NCBI RefSeq assembly: GCF_000687475.1
Contig: NC_057319.1
Location: forward strand, 2,666,001 to 2,730,000
Direction of reading: 5' to 3'
Origin: Ustilaginoidea virens
Lineage: Eukaryota > Ascomycota > Sordariomycetes > Hypocreales > Clavicipitaceae
DNA: 64,000 nucleotides
Shown here: one piece after another, positions 1 through 10,989 of the stretch
How the letters are laid out: every line of letters begins with the position of its first letter
Position numbering within the stretch: the first letter of the stretch is position 1
Made by a program: the position numbers and the translations under genes
Notes under the pieces: generated by a model
Told to the model about the DNA's origin: nothing
The model's database searches: none
Seen by the model: the letters and a program-made list of their open reading frames with translations, nothing else

Positions 1-650
1 CCTACTACTACTAATGCCGCTTCTACTAATAATAGTAAGAATAACTCTACTAAAAAGAAGCAGCAACAGAAGAAGAAACAGGACTCTAACAAACAGCAAG
101 ATGTTGAGGCCTTTATTATAGGCAACTATAATACCCAGGATACTGATATATCCTATTCTTCTTCTTCTTCCAGTATATCCACTGATATAAGCTATAGTGC
201 TAAATCAGGCGGTAGGACCCCTAAGGATGCCCTCCTTTACGATACAGGCTCCACTTGTCATATTGTTAATGATAAGAAACATTTCACCACTTTTCACTAC
301 TTTGAGAAGGATGATAAGCCTGTTATTACTACTGGTGGTGGCCCTATTTCCCCTACTGGTTGGGGCACAGCACGATTCACTGTGCTACAGGGCGTTAATC
401 CCACCAAATGGGGTATTATAGAGCTCAAGAATGCACTATATATTCCTACCTTGGATATTAACATCATTAGCGGTGTAAAGCACTATGCCGCTAAAGGGGT
501 ACTAATTAAAAATCAGCTTTGGTCAGCAAGCCGTAAATGCATCGGCATTTTTAACTTTGATAAATACGGCTTTTTCCTTCCACAGAAAGGAATAGACACA
601 CCACTACTACATCAACCTTGTAGCCATTATACTATTACTAATAGTATAAT
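1..650 (+). pseudogene. Outer Ty1/copia element, left fragment (Gag C-terminus and protease)
   Basis: This stretch is open in one frame from the first base. It encodes a Lys/Gln/Asn-rich Gag tail, then an aspartic-protease core with the motif LLYDTGSTCHI (about 235-265), then the region leading to the GAG-pre-integrase domain. It is the plus-strand counterpart of about 4770-5420, where the inner element carries the same protein on the minus strand. The 5' part of the element lies outside the window. The frame is interrupted at 650 by insertion of the inner element and resumes at 7903. None of the premature stops of the inner copy occurs here: the matching codons are CAG. It is a fragment and cannot be expressed as a complete polyprotein. 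Confidence 0.85.
646..650. repeat. Target-site duplication, left copy (ATAAT)
   Basis: ATAAT directly precedes the inner element and is repeated directly after it. The inner element's own homologous sequence near 4755-4775 shows this site uninterrupted with a single ATAAT, which confirms a 5-bp duplication made on insertion. Confidence 0.85.
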
Positions 651-1370
651 TATTGCAATTCTCAAGGTCACTATAAAAGCAGAGCCTTACTAGCTAGCTA
701 GATGGCATAAGACTGTCTGCGACCTGTGAACTAATCTTAGTATAAATACTAGATTTTTCACCAAGTCCTAAGACTATACAAGTGCTATAAAGCAGGGCAA
801 GTGTAAAGGCAAGGCAAATATAAGATAACCAGAAACGCAGGGAAGGTGGGAGTTAAGAGGCATATAGTGCATTAACAGACTCGATTGTGCTGCCCTTCAA
901 CTATCTAGAAAGAAGGGGGAAAGCTATCCTATATATACACGAAGGAGGGGTGGGCCCAGGCATTCAGGGTAGCCAGTAAGATAGCTCCCCGTAATGCTCA
1001 CTATGCCACGTATATGATACGTCAGCAGCCCCACTATATCCGGCCTTTCTAACCACCCTAACCACCGCACTAATAATTAGCCACTACGCTAGTGACTACC
1101 CACCACACTAGTAGACTAGCCACCACACTAGTAGGCCGCCACCACACTAGTAGGCCCACCACGCTAATTTAGCAATGCCACACCTTTTTAACAAGGCCTA
1201 CCTTACTTAATATACAGTAAATAATCCACTGAAAATCCTTAAGGTAAAAGGCAAAGGCCTAAGGTAAGAAAGACTACCGTAAGTCTAAGAGGCGGTATAA
1301 GGGCCAAAAAGTCAGTAAGCCAGTAGGGTATTAGGCCAGCAGCCTAGTAGGCTACTATAGGATTTTAACA
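651..1370 (-). repeat. 3' LTR of inner copia element
   Basis: This 720-bp repeat is nearly identical to 7178-7897. Read on the minus strand it starts TGTTAAAATCC and ends GAATTGCAATA. It contains a minisatellite-like patch of CACCACACTAGTAG variants at about 1060-1160. The left border is set by the ATAAT duplication, the right border by the polypurine tract. Confidence 0.93.
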
Positions 1371-1380
1371 CCCCCTCTGA
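1371..1380 (-). other. Polypurine tract of inner element
   Basis: TCAGAGGGGG on the minus strand directly abuts the 3' LTR. The outer element has the same tract on the plus strand at 9368-9377. Purine runs at this place prime plus-strand synthesis in LTR retroelements. Confidence 0.85.
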
Positions 1381-1497
1381 TTAGCTACTGTAATAGCAAG
1401 CTAATCGTCGTATAAAGGATAGTGAAAGAAAATGCAATAAAAGTGCTAAGGAAAAACATAGGAAAAACCTTAGTAAGTTAATATAAGTTAGTATAAG

Positions 1498-4400
1498 TTA
1501 GCAGGCCCTAAGACCTAGTAACTCGCGGAACCTAGTAAATTTAGGGCCCGGCAGTGGCTTTGTAAGACCATCAGCAGGCATACTATTAGTAGGTAAGTAG
1601 GTAATTTTAACTAAGCCCAGCTGGGCTTGCTCCCTAATATACCGGAATTTTAATAGCGTATGCTTAGTGCGAGCGTGCTGATTAGGGTCATTAGAATTCG
1701 AAATGGAGCCCTGATTATCGCAGTATAACGGTATAGGGCGTAGAATATCGATTTCCAGCTCCTTAAAAAGGTTAGAAAGCCACTGGACCTCTCGGATAGT
1801 CTCAAGTAATGCATCAGATTCAGCTTCTAAAGTAGATAGCACTACTAAAGAGGCTCGCTTAGAACGCCAGCTAATAGGACCACTATTAATAGTAGTAAGG
1901 AAGCCTCCAGTAGATTTAGAGGTTTCTTTACAGCCAGCAAAATTGCTATCAGAATAAGCGGTTATAATAGGCTGTTGATTGCTTTTAGTAAAGCAAATAG
2001 CTAGGTTCTCAGTGCCTTTAAGGTAGCTAAAGCTGCCTTTCGCAGCATTTAAATGCACATTAGTTGCCTTAGACATGAACCGAGAGAGGTATTGGGTAGG
2101 AAATGCTAGGTCGGGCCTAGTCATCATCATAAGCCACATTATAGTGCCAGTAAGGCTCTGATAAAGGCTCTGATTAGTAGGGCTGAGGTCTTTTCCACTA
2201 GATTCATTTAGAATCCCTGGTTGAAGTGGAATTAGCTGAGGTTTAGTATCCTGTAAGCCGAATTTAGCTAAGACCTCTGCTATAAATTGGGCTTGGTGTA
2301 GCCACAATAGACCTTCCTTCCTATTTCGTATAATCTGTACGCCTAGGAAGAAGGAAGCCGGACCGCGGTCTTCTATAGCATAGACCTTATGGAATTTCCT
2401 TTTTAGCTGGTTAATATAAGTTATATTTGGACTAACTAATAGGCAGTCGTCAACATAAGTGACGATAAAGGTGCTGGTTTGCTTATTATAAAAGACGGCA
2501 GTATTAGATGCTAAAGGTAAGAAGCCTTTACTAGAAATCAGGTCTTTTAGCCGGTGTTGCTATTCGCGGGGTGCTTGTTTTAGCCCGTATAGGGCCTTCT
2601 TTAGTAAAATAGCTTGCTTAATAGAAGGATTAAAGCCGGCTTCTTTAAGTAAAGTTAGTAGCCGTTGCCGTTGAATATTAGACCAAAGCTTGCTATCGCT
2701 ATTAGTTAGTAGTAGGCTCTCTGTAAATTCAAGAAATCCGTTAGGAATATCTATATAAATGGTCTTAGAAAGTTCGCTATTTAGGAAGGCGCCTATAAAG
2801 TCGATCTGCTCTATTTCCCAGTTATTACTAGCAGCCAAAGCCAGTATAACCCTCCAGGTAGGTGGGATAGAGGTAGAAGCATAGGTATGCTGAAAGTCCT
2901 TTCCTTCGATTTGCATAAAACCCTTAACAACCAATCTAGCCTTATATTTTATAGGCTGATTATTGGCATCCTTTTTAACCCGAAAAACAGGCCTATTGCA
3001 TATAATTTTCCTATTAATGGGAACGCTAGACTTAGGAATAAATTAGAAGACTTTAGTATCCAATAGCTGCTCAAATTCCTTAAATAATGCCTTTATCCAA
3101 AGGTCTTTTTCAGGGCTTCGTAGCACATCCTTCCAGCTATTAGGCGTACCATTAGGGGCCTTTTTAGCTAGCTTACGCTTAGCTGTATAGCAGGAATTCC
3201 ATATCAGGTGGTATAAATCCTGATTAGGGAATAAGTCGGTAGGGCTAGTAGGGTCGGTAGGGCCAGCAGGGCCAGCAAGGTCGGCAGGAGTAAGGCTAGT
3301 AAGGATATCTATAAGGTCATCCTTTGCAGTAGCCGGGGACTGTAATATAGGACGGTTATCCAAGGTAGCATTAGTATTAATAACGCTAGTATTAGTAGGG
3401 TCCGGCATGCTTTCTAGGTCATCCGGTATAATATTAGTATTAGTAATATTAGTAAGGTTAGTAGGGTCCGGCATGCTTTCAAGGTCATCCAGTAAAATAG
3501 CAGGTTCTCTGTTAGATACCCCCTCTGAACCTGTATTTTGCCCTCTATAAAAGTCTCCTTCTAGGCCAATAGAAATAGGGCCTATACCTTCATTTTGATG
3601 AATAAAGGTGATAAAAGTTGTTTTAGTAACAACCTTCTTCTTTAGAAGGTAGACTAGGTAAGTATTATTACCTAGAGTGGCAAGGAGCCTACCAGGCTCG
3701 GTACAGGGCGCTAATTTGCGGCTTTTTACACGCTTTTCGTATGGTATAAGCACTTCAATAGCTGCTCCAATGGCCCTAAGGTTAATAAGATCAGGGTAGT
3801 GCTCCGGCGTAATATGGTCATAATCCTTTAATAGCTCCTAATAAGGGCTAGAAGGTCTATTAGTAATAGCTGTTATATTTACTAGTATAACCACGCCAGT
3901 AATTACAGCGGACCAGAGGTTAGATGGTAGCCTTGACCAGGCCATAGTAGCATATAGCCTATCAGCTATAACCCTAATAGAGCGCTCAGCTAGGCCGTTT
4001 TGTTCGTGAATATAAGGGCAAGAGGTATTAAAAGCTATACCCTGTTCAATAAGCCAATCACTAAGCATTTTGTTGATTTCATTTCCACCATCATAGTGGA
4101 ATTCAACAGGCGTTTTACCATATCTGACCTGTAGGCTCTGTATAAAGCTCTGTAATGCTTTAAAAACAATAGTGCCTTCCCTATTAGGCAGCAAGTAAAG
4201 CCAGCGGAATCGGGATTTTCTATCTACTAATATAAGGGCAACAGGTCGTTTGTTATATGGCATAGGTGATATAGCAAAAGTATCACCTTCTATAATATCC
4301 AGGCATTTAGCTGGATTAGGTATCGCATCCTTAGAAGGTCTTCTAACCTTCTTAGCCTGGATATAGGCTAGGCAGCGAAAATCAGCATCTTTAACCTTAT

Positions 4401-6459
4401 TAAGGTTAGGAAGACCAGGGGTATTAGCACAGGTCTTTTTAAGTAGCTGAATACCTATATGCCCTAGCCGTACATGCCAAATGCCGGCTAATTGTAATAG
4501 CTTCTGATATTCTGTATCAGCAGCTATAGGGGCAGAAGTAGGGCTAGTAGCCACTACGGGATTTTCGCTAGTCGTAATAGCGGGATTTTCGCTAGTCGTA
4601 ATAGCGGGCTCTTCGCTAGTCGTAATAGCGGGAGAGTTAGTAGTAGGGCTAGTAGCCTCTACTGGTTCCTTACTAATTGCAGTAGTAGGAACAGGGGTAA
4701 TAGTGGTATCCTCAGGATCACTATAATCAGCAGGGTTAGTAGGGCTGGGGACCTCTACTATTATACTATTAGTAACAGTATAATAGCTGCAAGGTTGATG
4801 CAGTAGTGGTGTGTCTATTCCTTTCTGTGGAAGGAAAAAGCCGTATTTATCAAAGTTAAAAATGCCGATGCATTTACGGCTTACTGACCAAAGCTGATTT
4901 TTAATTAGTACCCCTTTAGCGGCATAGTGCTTTACACCGCTAATGATGTTAATATCCAAGGTAGGAATATATAGTGCATTCTTGAGCTCTATAATACCCC
5001 ATTTGGTGGGATTAACGCCCTATAGCACAGTGAATCGTGCTATGCCCCAACCAGTAGGGGAAATAGGGCCACCACCAGTAGTAATAACAGGCTTATCATC
5101 CTTCTTAAAGTGGTGAAAAGTGGTGAAATGTTTCTTATCATTAACAATATGACAAGTGGAGCCTGTATCGTAAAGGAGGGCATCCTTAGGGGTCCTACCG
5201 CCTGATTTAGCACTATAGCTTATATCAGTGGATATACTGGAAGAAGAAGAAGAATAGGATATATCAGTATCCTGGGTATTATAGTTGCCTATAATAAAGG
5301 CCTCAACATCTTGCTGTTTGTTAGAGTCCTATTTCTTCTTCTATTGCTGCTTCTTTTTCCTATTATTAGTAGAATTATTCTTGCTATTATTAGTAGAAGC
5401 GGTATTAGTAGACCCTTTATTCTTAGAGTCTTTGGAAGCCTTAAGCTGCTTAGGGTTATTATTAGCAGCTACTTTATTAGACCCTTTAGAACGCTGTTCT
5501 TCTAGTAGGTCAACCATAAAATACTAGAGGTTAAATTTGCTGCTGTTAATAACACCCTGGGCGCTATAAGCCCTAATCATAGAGCGTTAGCGTTCCGTCC
5601 AGCAGGTAAATACCCCCTCTACAGCCCAAAGATACTGGTTAACTTAGTCGAAAGAGTCGATCTTGGAACCTAGGATTCTAAGGCGAGAAATATAGCTGTT
5701 AAATTCGCTATTAAAAGCCTCTAAGGTGCCCTTATAACCGGTAAATATAAGGGTGTGAAAGGTAGGGTATAAGTGTGCCTGCTGTACTTCTGGTGAGTGG
5801 CAATACTAGGCCACCAGTAAAAGGTAGGCTTCCTCTGGGTCATTACACCAGTCTATAGCCTCTACAGCTTCTTCACCACAGCTATTCTTTAGCATTAGTA
5901 GTAGAAGTGCCTGCTCAGACTCATCAAAGTGCCTTGCTATAGAAGGGTCGTTGACAAAATTAGCTATTTTAAAGGCCCTAAGTTGTATAGTAAGGGCCTA
6001 CTTCCACTGGTCGAAATTATAGGGGCTTTTTAGCTTCTATGACTCCTTAAAGCGGTTGGCAGTCTTAGCTAATTCTTTAATAGCCCCATCACTAATTTGG
6101 TTGGTGATAGTTGTTGTTGGTGCTATTGTGGTGTAAATAGGCTCTTTACCCTTATATTTTATAGGGGTGGAAGGTTGGTCGATTTCCATAACGTCAGCTT
6201 TACTATTATCATCCTTTGTGGTAGTCTTAGTGGAAGGTCCAGCTTCAGTAGCTTTAGTAGACTTCTTATTAATAGCCTGGGTAGCCTGGGTAGCCTGGGA
6301 ATCGTTATTTTGCCTACTAACTAGGCCCTGTATAAGGTCAGTTAGTATATTCATCTGGGATTTCATATCGTCCATATCTAGCTGTAGCTGTGCATTAGTA
6401 TCAACTTCAGTATCGGATTCAGGGACCTTATAGGATCCTGACTCTGCTATAGTGGGCAA
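1498..6459 (-). pseudogene. gag-pol of inner copia element, 12 premature stops, no frameshift
   Basis: One continuous frame runs from about 6459 to the natural stop at 1498-1500. In order it shows a UBN2-type Gag, protease DTGSTC (about 5154-5174), a GAG-pre-integrase H-x-H region (WHVRLGH, about 4470-4490), integrase D (LVDRKS), D (YDGGNE) and E (NGLAERS) at about 4230, 4100 and 3995, reverse-transcriptase YVDD at 2446-2457, and RNase H with DSNFAG and YCDNQGS. In-frame stops lie at 6037, 5998, 5806, 5644, 5587, 5524, 5341, 5329, 5020, 3838, 3043 and 2560 (lowest coordinate of each). Nine are TAG and three TAA. The integrase zinc motif reads CLAY, where a second Cys would be usual. No ATG is visible at the expected Gag start. 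Confidence 0.92.
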
Positions 6460-7163
6460 AAAGGGTTTAAAAATCCGTTGAAAAATAGTGCCAATAGTTG
6501 TAAAAACAGAGGAATAACTAGCTAAATAGCTAGCAAAATAGTTGAATAACTAGTCGGATTGCCAGTATATATAGTGGCTAGTAGCCTACTATAAAAATAG
6601 CCGCAGATTATAGCGGCCAGTCTCAGTATAAAAGCACAGATGCCGTAGGCGTTGTGCAAGTCCGTATTATAGCGTTAGTGTTCAAGGTGCTTATATTGTG
6701 CCGTAATATAAAGGTGCCGTAAGTGCTGTAGAAGCCGTAGGTGCCGTAATATAAAAAGGTGCCGTAAGTACCGTACCAAAGGTGCTATAAGTGGGAGAGT
6801 ATAACAGGTGCCGTATAGTGCAGTACAAGTCGTGCACTAGGGGAAAAGGTGTTATACAGTAGTATAGTGTGATAGATATCACACTATAAAGTCCGTAGGT
6901 GCCGTAGGTTACTCCAAAAATAATGTAAGGTTACGCTAAAAGTGCTGTGAGGTTATGCCGTAAGTTGCCGTTAGGTACGCCGTTGATTGCCGCAGGGTAA
7001 TACCGTAGGTAATAGAGGGTAAGCCAAAGGTAATAATAGGTAAGCTAAAGTTAATAAAGGTAAGCCGAAGATACCAAAGGATAGCTATATTAGTAGTACT
7101 AATAAGCAAAAGAGACTAAGGGGTGAACACAAAAAGATAGGGTAAAAACAAAGAAGTAAAAAC
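6460..7163 (-). other. Non-coding leader of inner copia element
   Basis: About 700 bp lie between the primer-binding site and the Gag frame. The stretch is filled with degenerate copies of a GTGCCGTAAG/TAGGTGCCGTA-like motif and has no convincing ORF. It presumably holds the 5' untranslated and packaging region. Confidence 0.5.
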
Positions 7164-7177
7164 CCGGGCTCATAACC
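7164..7177 (-). other. Primer-binding site matching the tRNA-iMet anticodon arm
   Basis: The plus strand reads CCGGGCTCATAACC directly beside the LTR end. This equals the anticodon stem-loop of fungal initiator tRNA-Met (anticodon CAT), not the 3' acceptor end. The minus-strand element RNA is therefore complementary to an internal part of that tRNA, as described for Drosophila copia, which is primed by a 5' half of initiator tRNA-Met. Confidence 0.85.
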
Positions 7178-7897
7178 TATTGCAATTCTCAAGGTCACTA
7201 TAAAAGCAGAGCCTTACTAGCTAGCTAGATGGCACAAGACTGTCTGCGACCTGTGAACTAATCTTAGTATAAATACTAGATTTTTCACCAAGTCCTAAGA
7301 CTATACAAGTGCTATAAAGCAGGGCAAGTGTAAAGGCAAGGCAAATATAAGATAACCAGAAACGCAGGGAAGGTGGGAGTTAAGAGGCATATAGTGCATT
7401 AACAGACTCGATTGTGCTGCCCTTCAACTATCTAGAAAGAAGGGGGAAAGCTATCCTATATATATACGAAGGAGGGGTGGGCCCAGGCATTCAGGGTAGC
7501 CAGTAAGATAGCTCCCCGTAATGCTCACTATGCCACGTATATGATACGTCAGCAGCCCCACTATATCCGGCCTTTCTAACCACCCTAACCACCGCACTAG
7601 TAATTAGCCACCACGCTAGTGACTACCCACCACACTAGTAGACTAGCCACCACACTAGTAGGCCGCCACCACACTAGTAGGCCCACCACGCTAATTTAGC
7701 AATGCCACACCTTTTTAACAAGGCCTACCTTACTTGATATACAGTAAATAATCCACTGAAAATCCTTAAGGTAAAAGGCAAAGGCCTAAGGTAAGAAAGA
7801 CTACCGTAAGTCTAAGAGGCGGTATAAGGGCCAAAAAGTCAGTAAGCCAGTAGGGTATTAGGCCAGCAGCCTAGTAGGCTACTATAGGATTTTAACA
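7178..7897 (-). repeat. 5' LTR of inner copia element
   Basis: This is the 720-bp partner of 651-1370. It differs from that copy by five transitions, four of them in a CpA or TpG context. It is followed on the plus strand by the second ATAAT of the target duplication. Confidence 0.93.
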
Positions 7898-7902
7898 ATA
7901 AT
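7898..7902. repeat. Target-site duplication, right copy (ATAAT)
   Basis: Direct repeat of 646-650. After it the outer element's reading frame resumes, reading IIVEVPSP across the reconstructed junction, the same residues as in the inner copy. Confidence 0.85.
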
Positions 7903-9377
7903 AGTAGAGGTCCCCAGCCCTACTAACCCTGCTGATTATAGTAATCCTGAGGATACTACTATTACCCCCGTTCCTACTACTGCGACTAGTAAGGAACCTG
8001 TAGAGGCTACTAGCCCTACTACTAACCAGCCCGCTACCACAACTAGCGAAGATCCTGTAGAGGCTACCAGCCCTACTACTAACTCTCCCGCTATTATACC
8101 TAGCGAAAATCCTGTAGTGGCTACTAGCCCTACTCCTGCCCCTATAGCTGCTGATACAGAATATCAGAAGCTATTACAATTAGCCGGCATTTGGCATATA
8201 CGGCTAGGGCATATAGGTATTCAGCTACTTAAAAAGACCTGTGCTAATACCTACCTGGTCTATCTTCTAAAGAAGAAGGTTGTTACTAAAACGACCTTTA
8301 TTACCTTTATCCACCAAAATGAAGGTATAGGCCCTATTTCTAGTGGCCTGGAAGAAGACTTTCATAGAGGGCAAAATATAGGTTTAGAGGGGGTATCTAG
8401 CAAAGAACCTGCTATTTTACTGGATGACCTAGAAAGCATTCCTGACCCTACTAACTCTACTAACCTTATTAGTATTACTAATACTAATGCTATACCGGAT
8501 GACCTGGAAAGCATACCGGACCCTACTAATTTTACTAGCGTTACTAATACTAATGCTATTTTGGATAACCGTCCTATAATACAGTCCCTGGCTACTGCAA
8601 AGGATGACCTTATAGATATCCTTACTAGCCTTAATCCTACCGACCTTACTGGCCCTACTGGCCCTGCTGACCCTACCGACCTTATTAGTCTTGCTGGACC
8701 TACGGGCCCTACTAACCCTACCAGCCCTACCGACTTATTCCCTAATCAGGATTTATACCACCTGATATGGGATTCCTGCTATGCAGCTAAGCGTAAGCTA
8801 GCTAAAAAGGCCCCTGATGATACGCCTAATAGCTGGAAGGATGTGCTATAATTCCCTGAAAAAGAAAAAGACCTTTGGATAAAGGCACTATTTAAGGAAT
8901 TTGAGCAGCTTTTGGATACTAAAGTCTTCCAATTTATTCCTAAGTCTAGCGTTCCTGTTGATAGGAAAATTATATGCAATAGGCCTGTTTTTCGGGTTAA
9001 AAAGGATGCTAATAATCAGCCTATAAAATATAAGGCTAGATTAGTGGTTAAAGGCTTTATGCAAGTCGAAGGAAAGGACTTCAAGCATATACTATTAAAA
9101 TTCCGGTATATTAGGGAGCAAGCCCAGCTGGGCTTGGTTAAAATTACCTACTTACCTACTAATAGTATGCCTGCTGACGGTCTTACCAAGCCACTGCCGG
9201 GCCCTAAATTTACTAGGTTCCGCGAGTTACTAGGTCTTAGGGCCTGCTAACTTATACTAACTTATATTAACTTACTAAGGTTTTTCCTATGTTTTTCCTT
9301 AGCACTTTTATTGCATTTTCTTTCACTATCCTTTATACGACGATTAGCTTGCTATTACAGTAGCTAATCAGAGGGGG
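7898..9377 (+). pseudogene. Outer copia element, right fragment with two internal deletions
   Basis: The frame continues from the left fragment through a Pro/Thr-rich spacer into the pre-integrase motif (WHIRLGH, about 8191-8211). It then jumps at about 8247 straight to the segment after integrase (YLVYLLKKK), losing about 0.8 kb of integrase. A TAA at 8849-8851 ends the frame. A second jump at about 9085 joins the start of reverse transcriptase to the RNase H tail (LLKFRYIREQ), losing about 1.2 kb including YVDD. The natural C-terminus LRAC and stop are kept at 9239-9250. Both joints lie at short identities present at both donor sites. The purine tract at 9368-9377 abuts the LTR. Confidence 0.87.
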
Positions 9378-10152
9378 TGTTAAAATCCTATAGTAGCCTA
9401 CTAGGCTGCTGGCCTTATGCCCTACTGGCCTACTAACCTTCTGGCCCTTATACCGCCTCTTGGACTTATGGTAGTATTACCTTAGGCCTTTGCCTTTTAC
9501 CTTAAGGATTTTCAGTGGATTATTTACTGTATATCAAGTAAGGTAGGCCTTGTTGAAAAGGTGTGGCATTGCTAAATTAGCGTGGTTGCCTACTAGCGTG
9601 GTGGCGGCCTACTAGCGTGGTGTGGCATTGCTAAATTAGCGTGGTGGGCCTACTAGTGTGGTAGCTAGTCCACTAGTGTGGTGGGTAGTCACTAGCGTGG
9701 TGGTTAGTCACTAGCGTGGTGGCTAATTACTAGTGCGGTGGTTAGGGTGGTTGGAAAGGTCGGATATAGCGGGGCTGCTGATGTATTATATACGTGGCAT
9801 AGCGAGCATTACGGGGAGCTTTCTTACTGGCTACCCTGGATGCCTGGGCCCACCCCTTCTTCGTGTATATATAGGATAGCTTTCCCCCTTCTTTCTAGAT
9901 AGTAGAAGGGTAGCACAATCGAGTCTGTTAATGCACTATATGCCTCTTAACTTCCACCTTCCCTGCGTTTCTGGTTATCTTATATTTGCCTTGCCTTTAC
10001 ACTTGCCTTGCTTTATAGCACTTGTATAGTCTTAGGACTTGGTGAAAAATCTAGTATTTATACTAAGATTAGTTCACAGGTCGCAGACAGTCTTGTGCCA
10101 TCTAGCTAGCTAGTAAGGCTCTGCTTTTATAGTGACCTTTAGAATTGCAATA
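9378..10152 (+). repeat. 3' LTR of outer copia element
   Basis: This is the same LTR family as 651-1370, in plus orientation, from TGTTAAAATCC to GAATTGCAATA. It is about 775 bp, some 55 bp longer than the inner LTRs, because the patch around 9560-9660 holds an extra copy of the GCATTGCTAAATTAGCGTGGT block and of TACTAGCGTGGTGG units. Confidence 0.9.
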
Positions 10153-10975
10153 ATAGTTATTACTAGCTTAAGAGCTTACCACACTAATAAGTTACTAACT
10201 CAAGGTTTTGCAGTGGCTTGTCTAGTACATAATCATATTTTATTGATATTTAAAATAATAATATGCGTATTTATAATATTTTTACATCCGAGATTTAAGA
10301 AAAAATACTACAAATATAATTCATTTCACGGTTTTATTATTTAATAACAGAGTTTCACTGTGAAGAAAAGATATAGGCAAAATACTTGAAATAATTTTTA
10401 TCTGCAAGTTTATTAAAACAGCTTTAATATTGGTAAATGTATGTAATAAACCTTATATTCTTATATAGTATTACATCTTAAGAAATATGATTAAATTAAG
10501 AAGTATTGTATATTTAAGATCTTTTCTGGTCATTCTATATATGCTATAATATTAATATATTTTAGAGCACAAAAAATATACAGAGATAAATTATATTCTT
10601 TACATATTAAAAAATAAATTAAACGTGCTTAATATGATATTAAAAAAATATCTATTTTTAGTGCAAACTAATAGTAGTGTTTAAAAAAATTCGATAAAAA
10701 ATCTGATAAGAGAATTTAAAATTATTTGAACTTTTACTTAAATAACTAAGCTTAATTATTAATAGTTTATTAAACTTTAATTTACGTATAAGCTTGTATT
10801 ATATTACCGCTTTTAAAAAAGATATTAAACTCTTTGAAAATACTCTAAATCTATTTTTGTTTTTATATTTATAACTGCCGGAGCTCTTTAAGTTTGCAGT
10901 CTTTCTAAGCATACTATCAAAGCCCCTAATAGATACCAAGGTGTTCCTGGACGGAAACGATACTATATTCAACCG
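10153..10975. other. AT-rich non-coding block upstream of the first adhesin gene
   Basis: The sequence is strongly A+T rich, with no long ORF and no recognisable transposon domain. It begins right after the outer LTR and ends about 15 bp before the adhesin start codon, so it must contain that gene's promoter. It could be a relic of mutated repeats. A similar block precedes the second adhesin gene. Confidence 0.6.
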
Positions 10976-10989
10976 ACTCAGGGGCAGCA

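Larger units (their letters stand above)
651..7897 (-). mobile_element. Complete Ty1/copia LTR retrotransposon (inner, inactivated)
   Basis: A 7247-bp element lies on the minus strand with two 720-bp LTRs (7178-7897 is the 5' LTR, 651-1370 the 3' LTR). It has a primer-binding site abutting the 5' LTR, a polypurine tract abutting the 3' LTR, and a gag-pol frame in the copia order protease, integrase, reverse transcriptase, RNase H. It sits inside a relative of the same family on the opposite strand. The two LTRs differ at five positions that I can see, all C/T or G/A transitions, so it inserted fairly recently. Its polyprotein is broken by twelve nonsense codons, so it is not autonomous now. 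Confidence 0.93.

Noticed and set aside
2560..6039. TAG/TAA read as glutamine (stop-codon reassignment) in the copia element
   Set aside because: Host genes in the window use TAA/TAG as normal stops, and the outer copy has CAG/CAA at the checkable positions, so mutation explains the pattern better.
7164..7177. A tRNA-Met gene at the CTCATAAC sequence
   Set aside because: Only the anticodon arm is present. No acceptor, D or T arms surround it, and its position beside the LTR explains it as a primer site.
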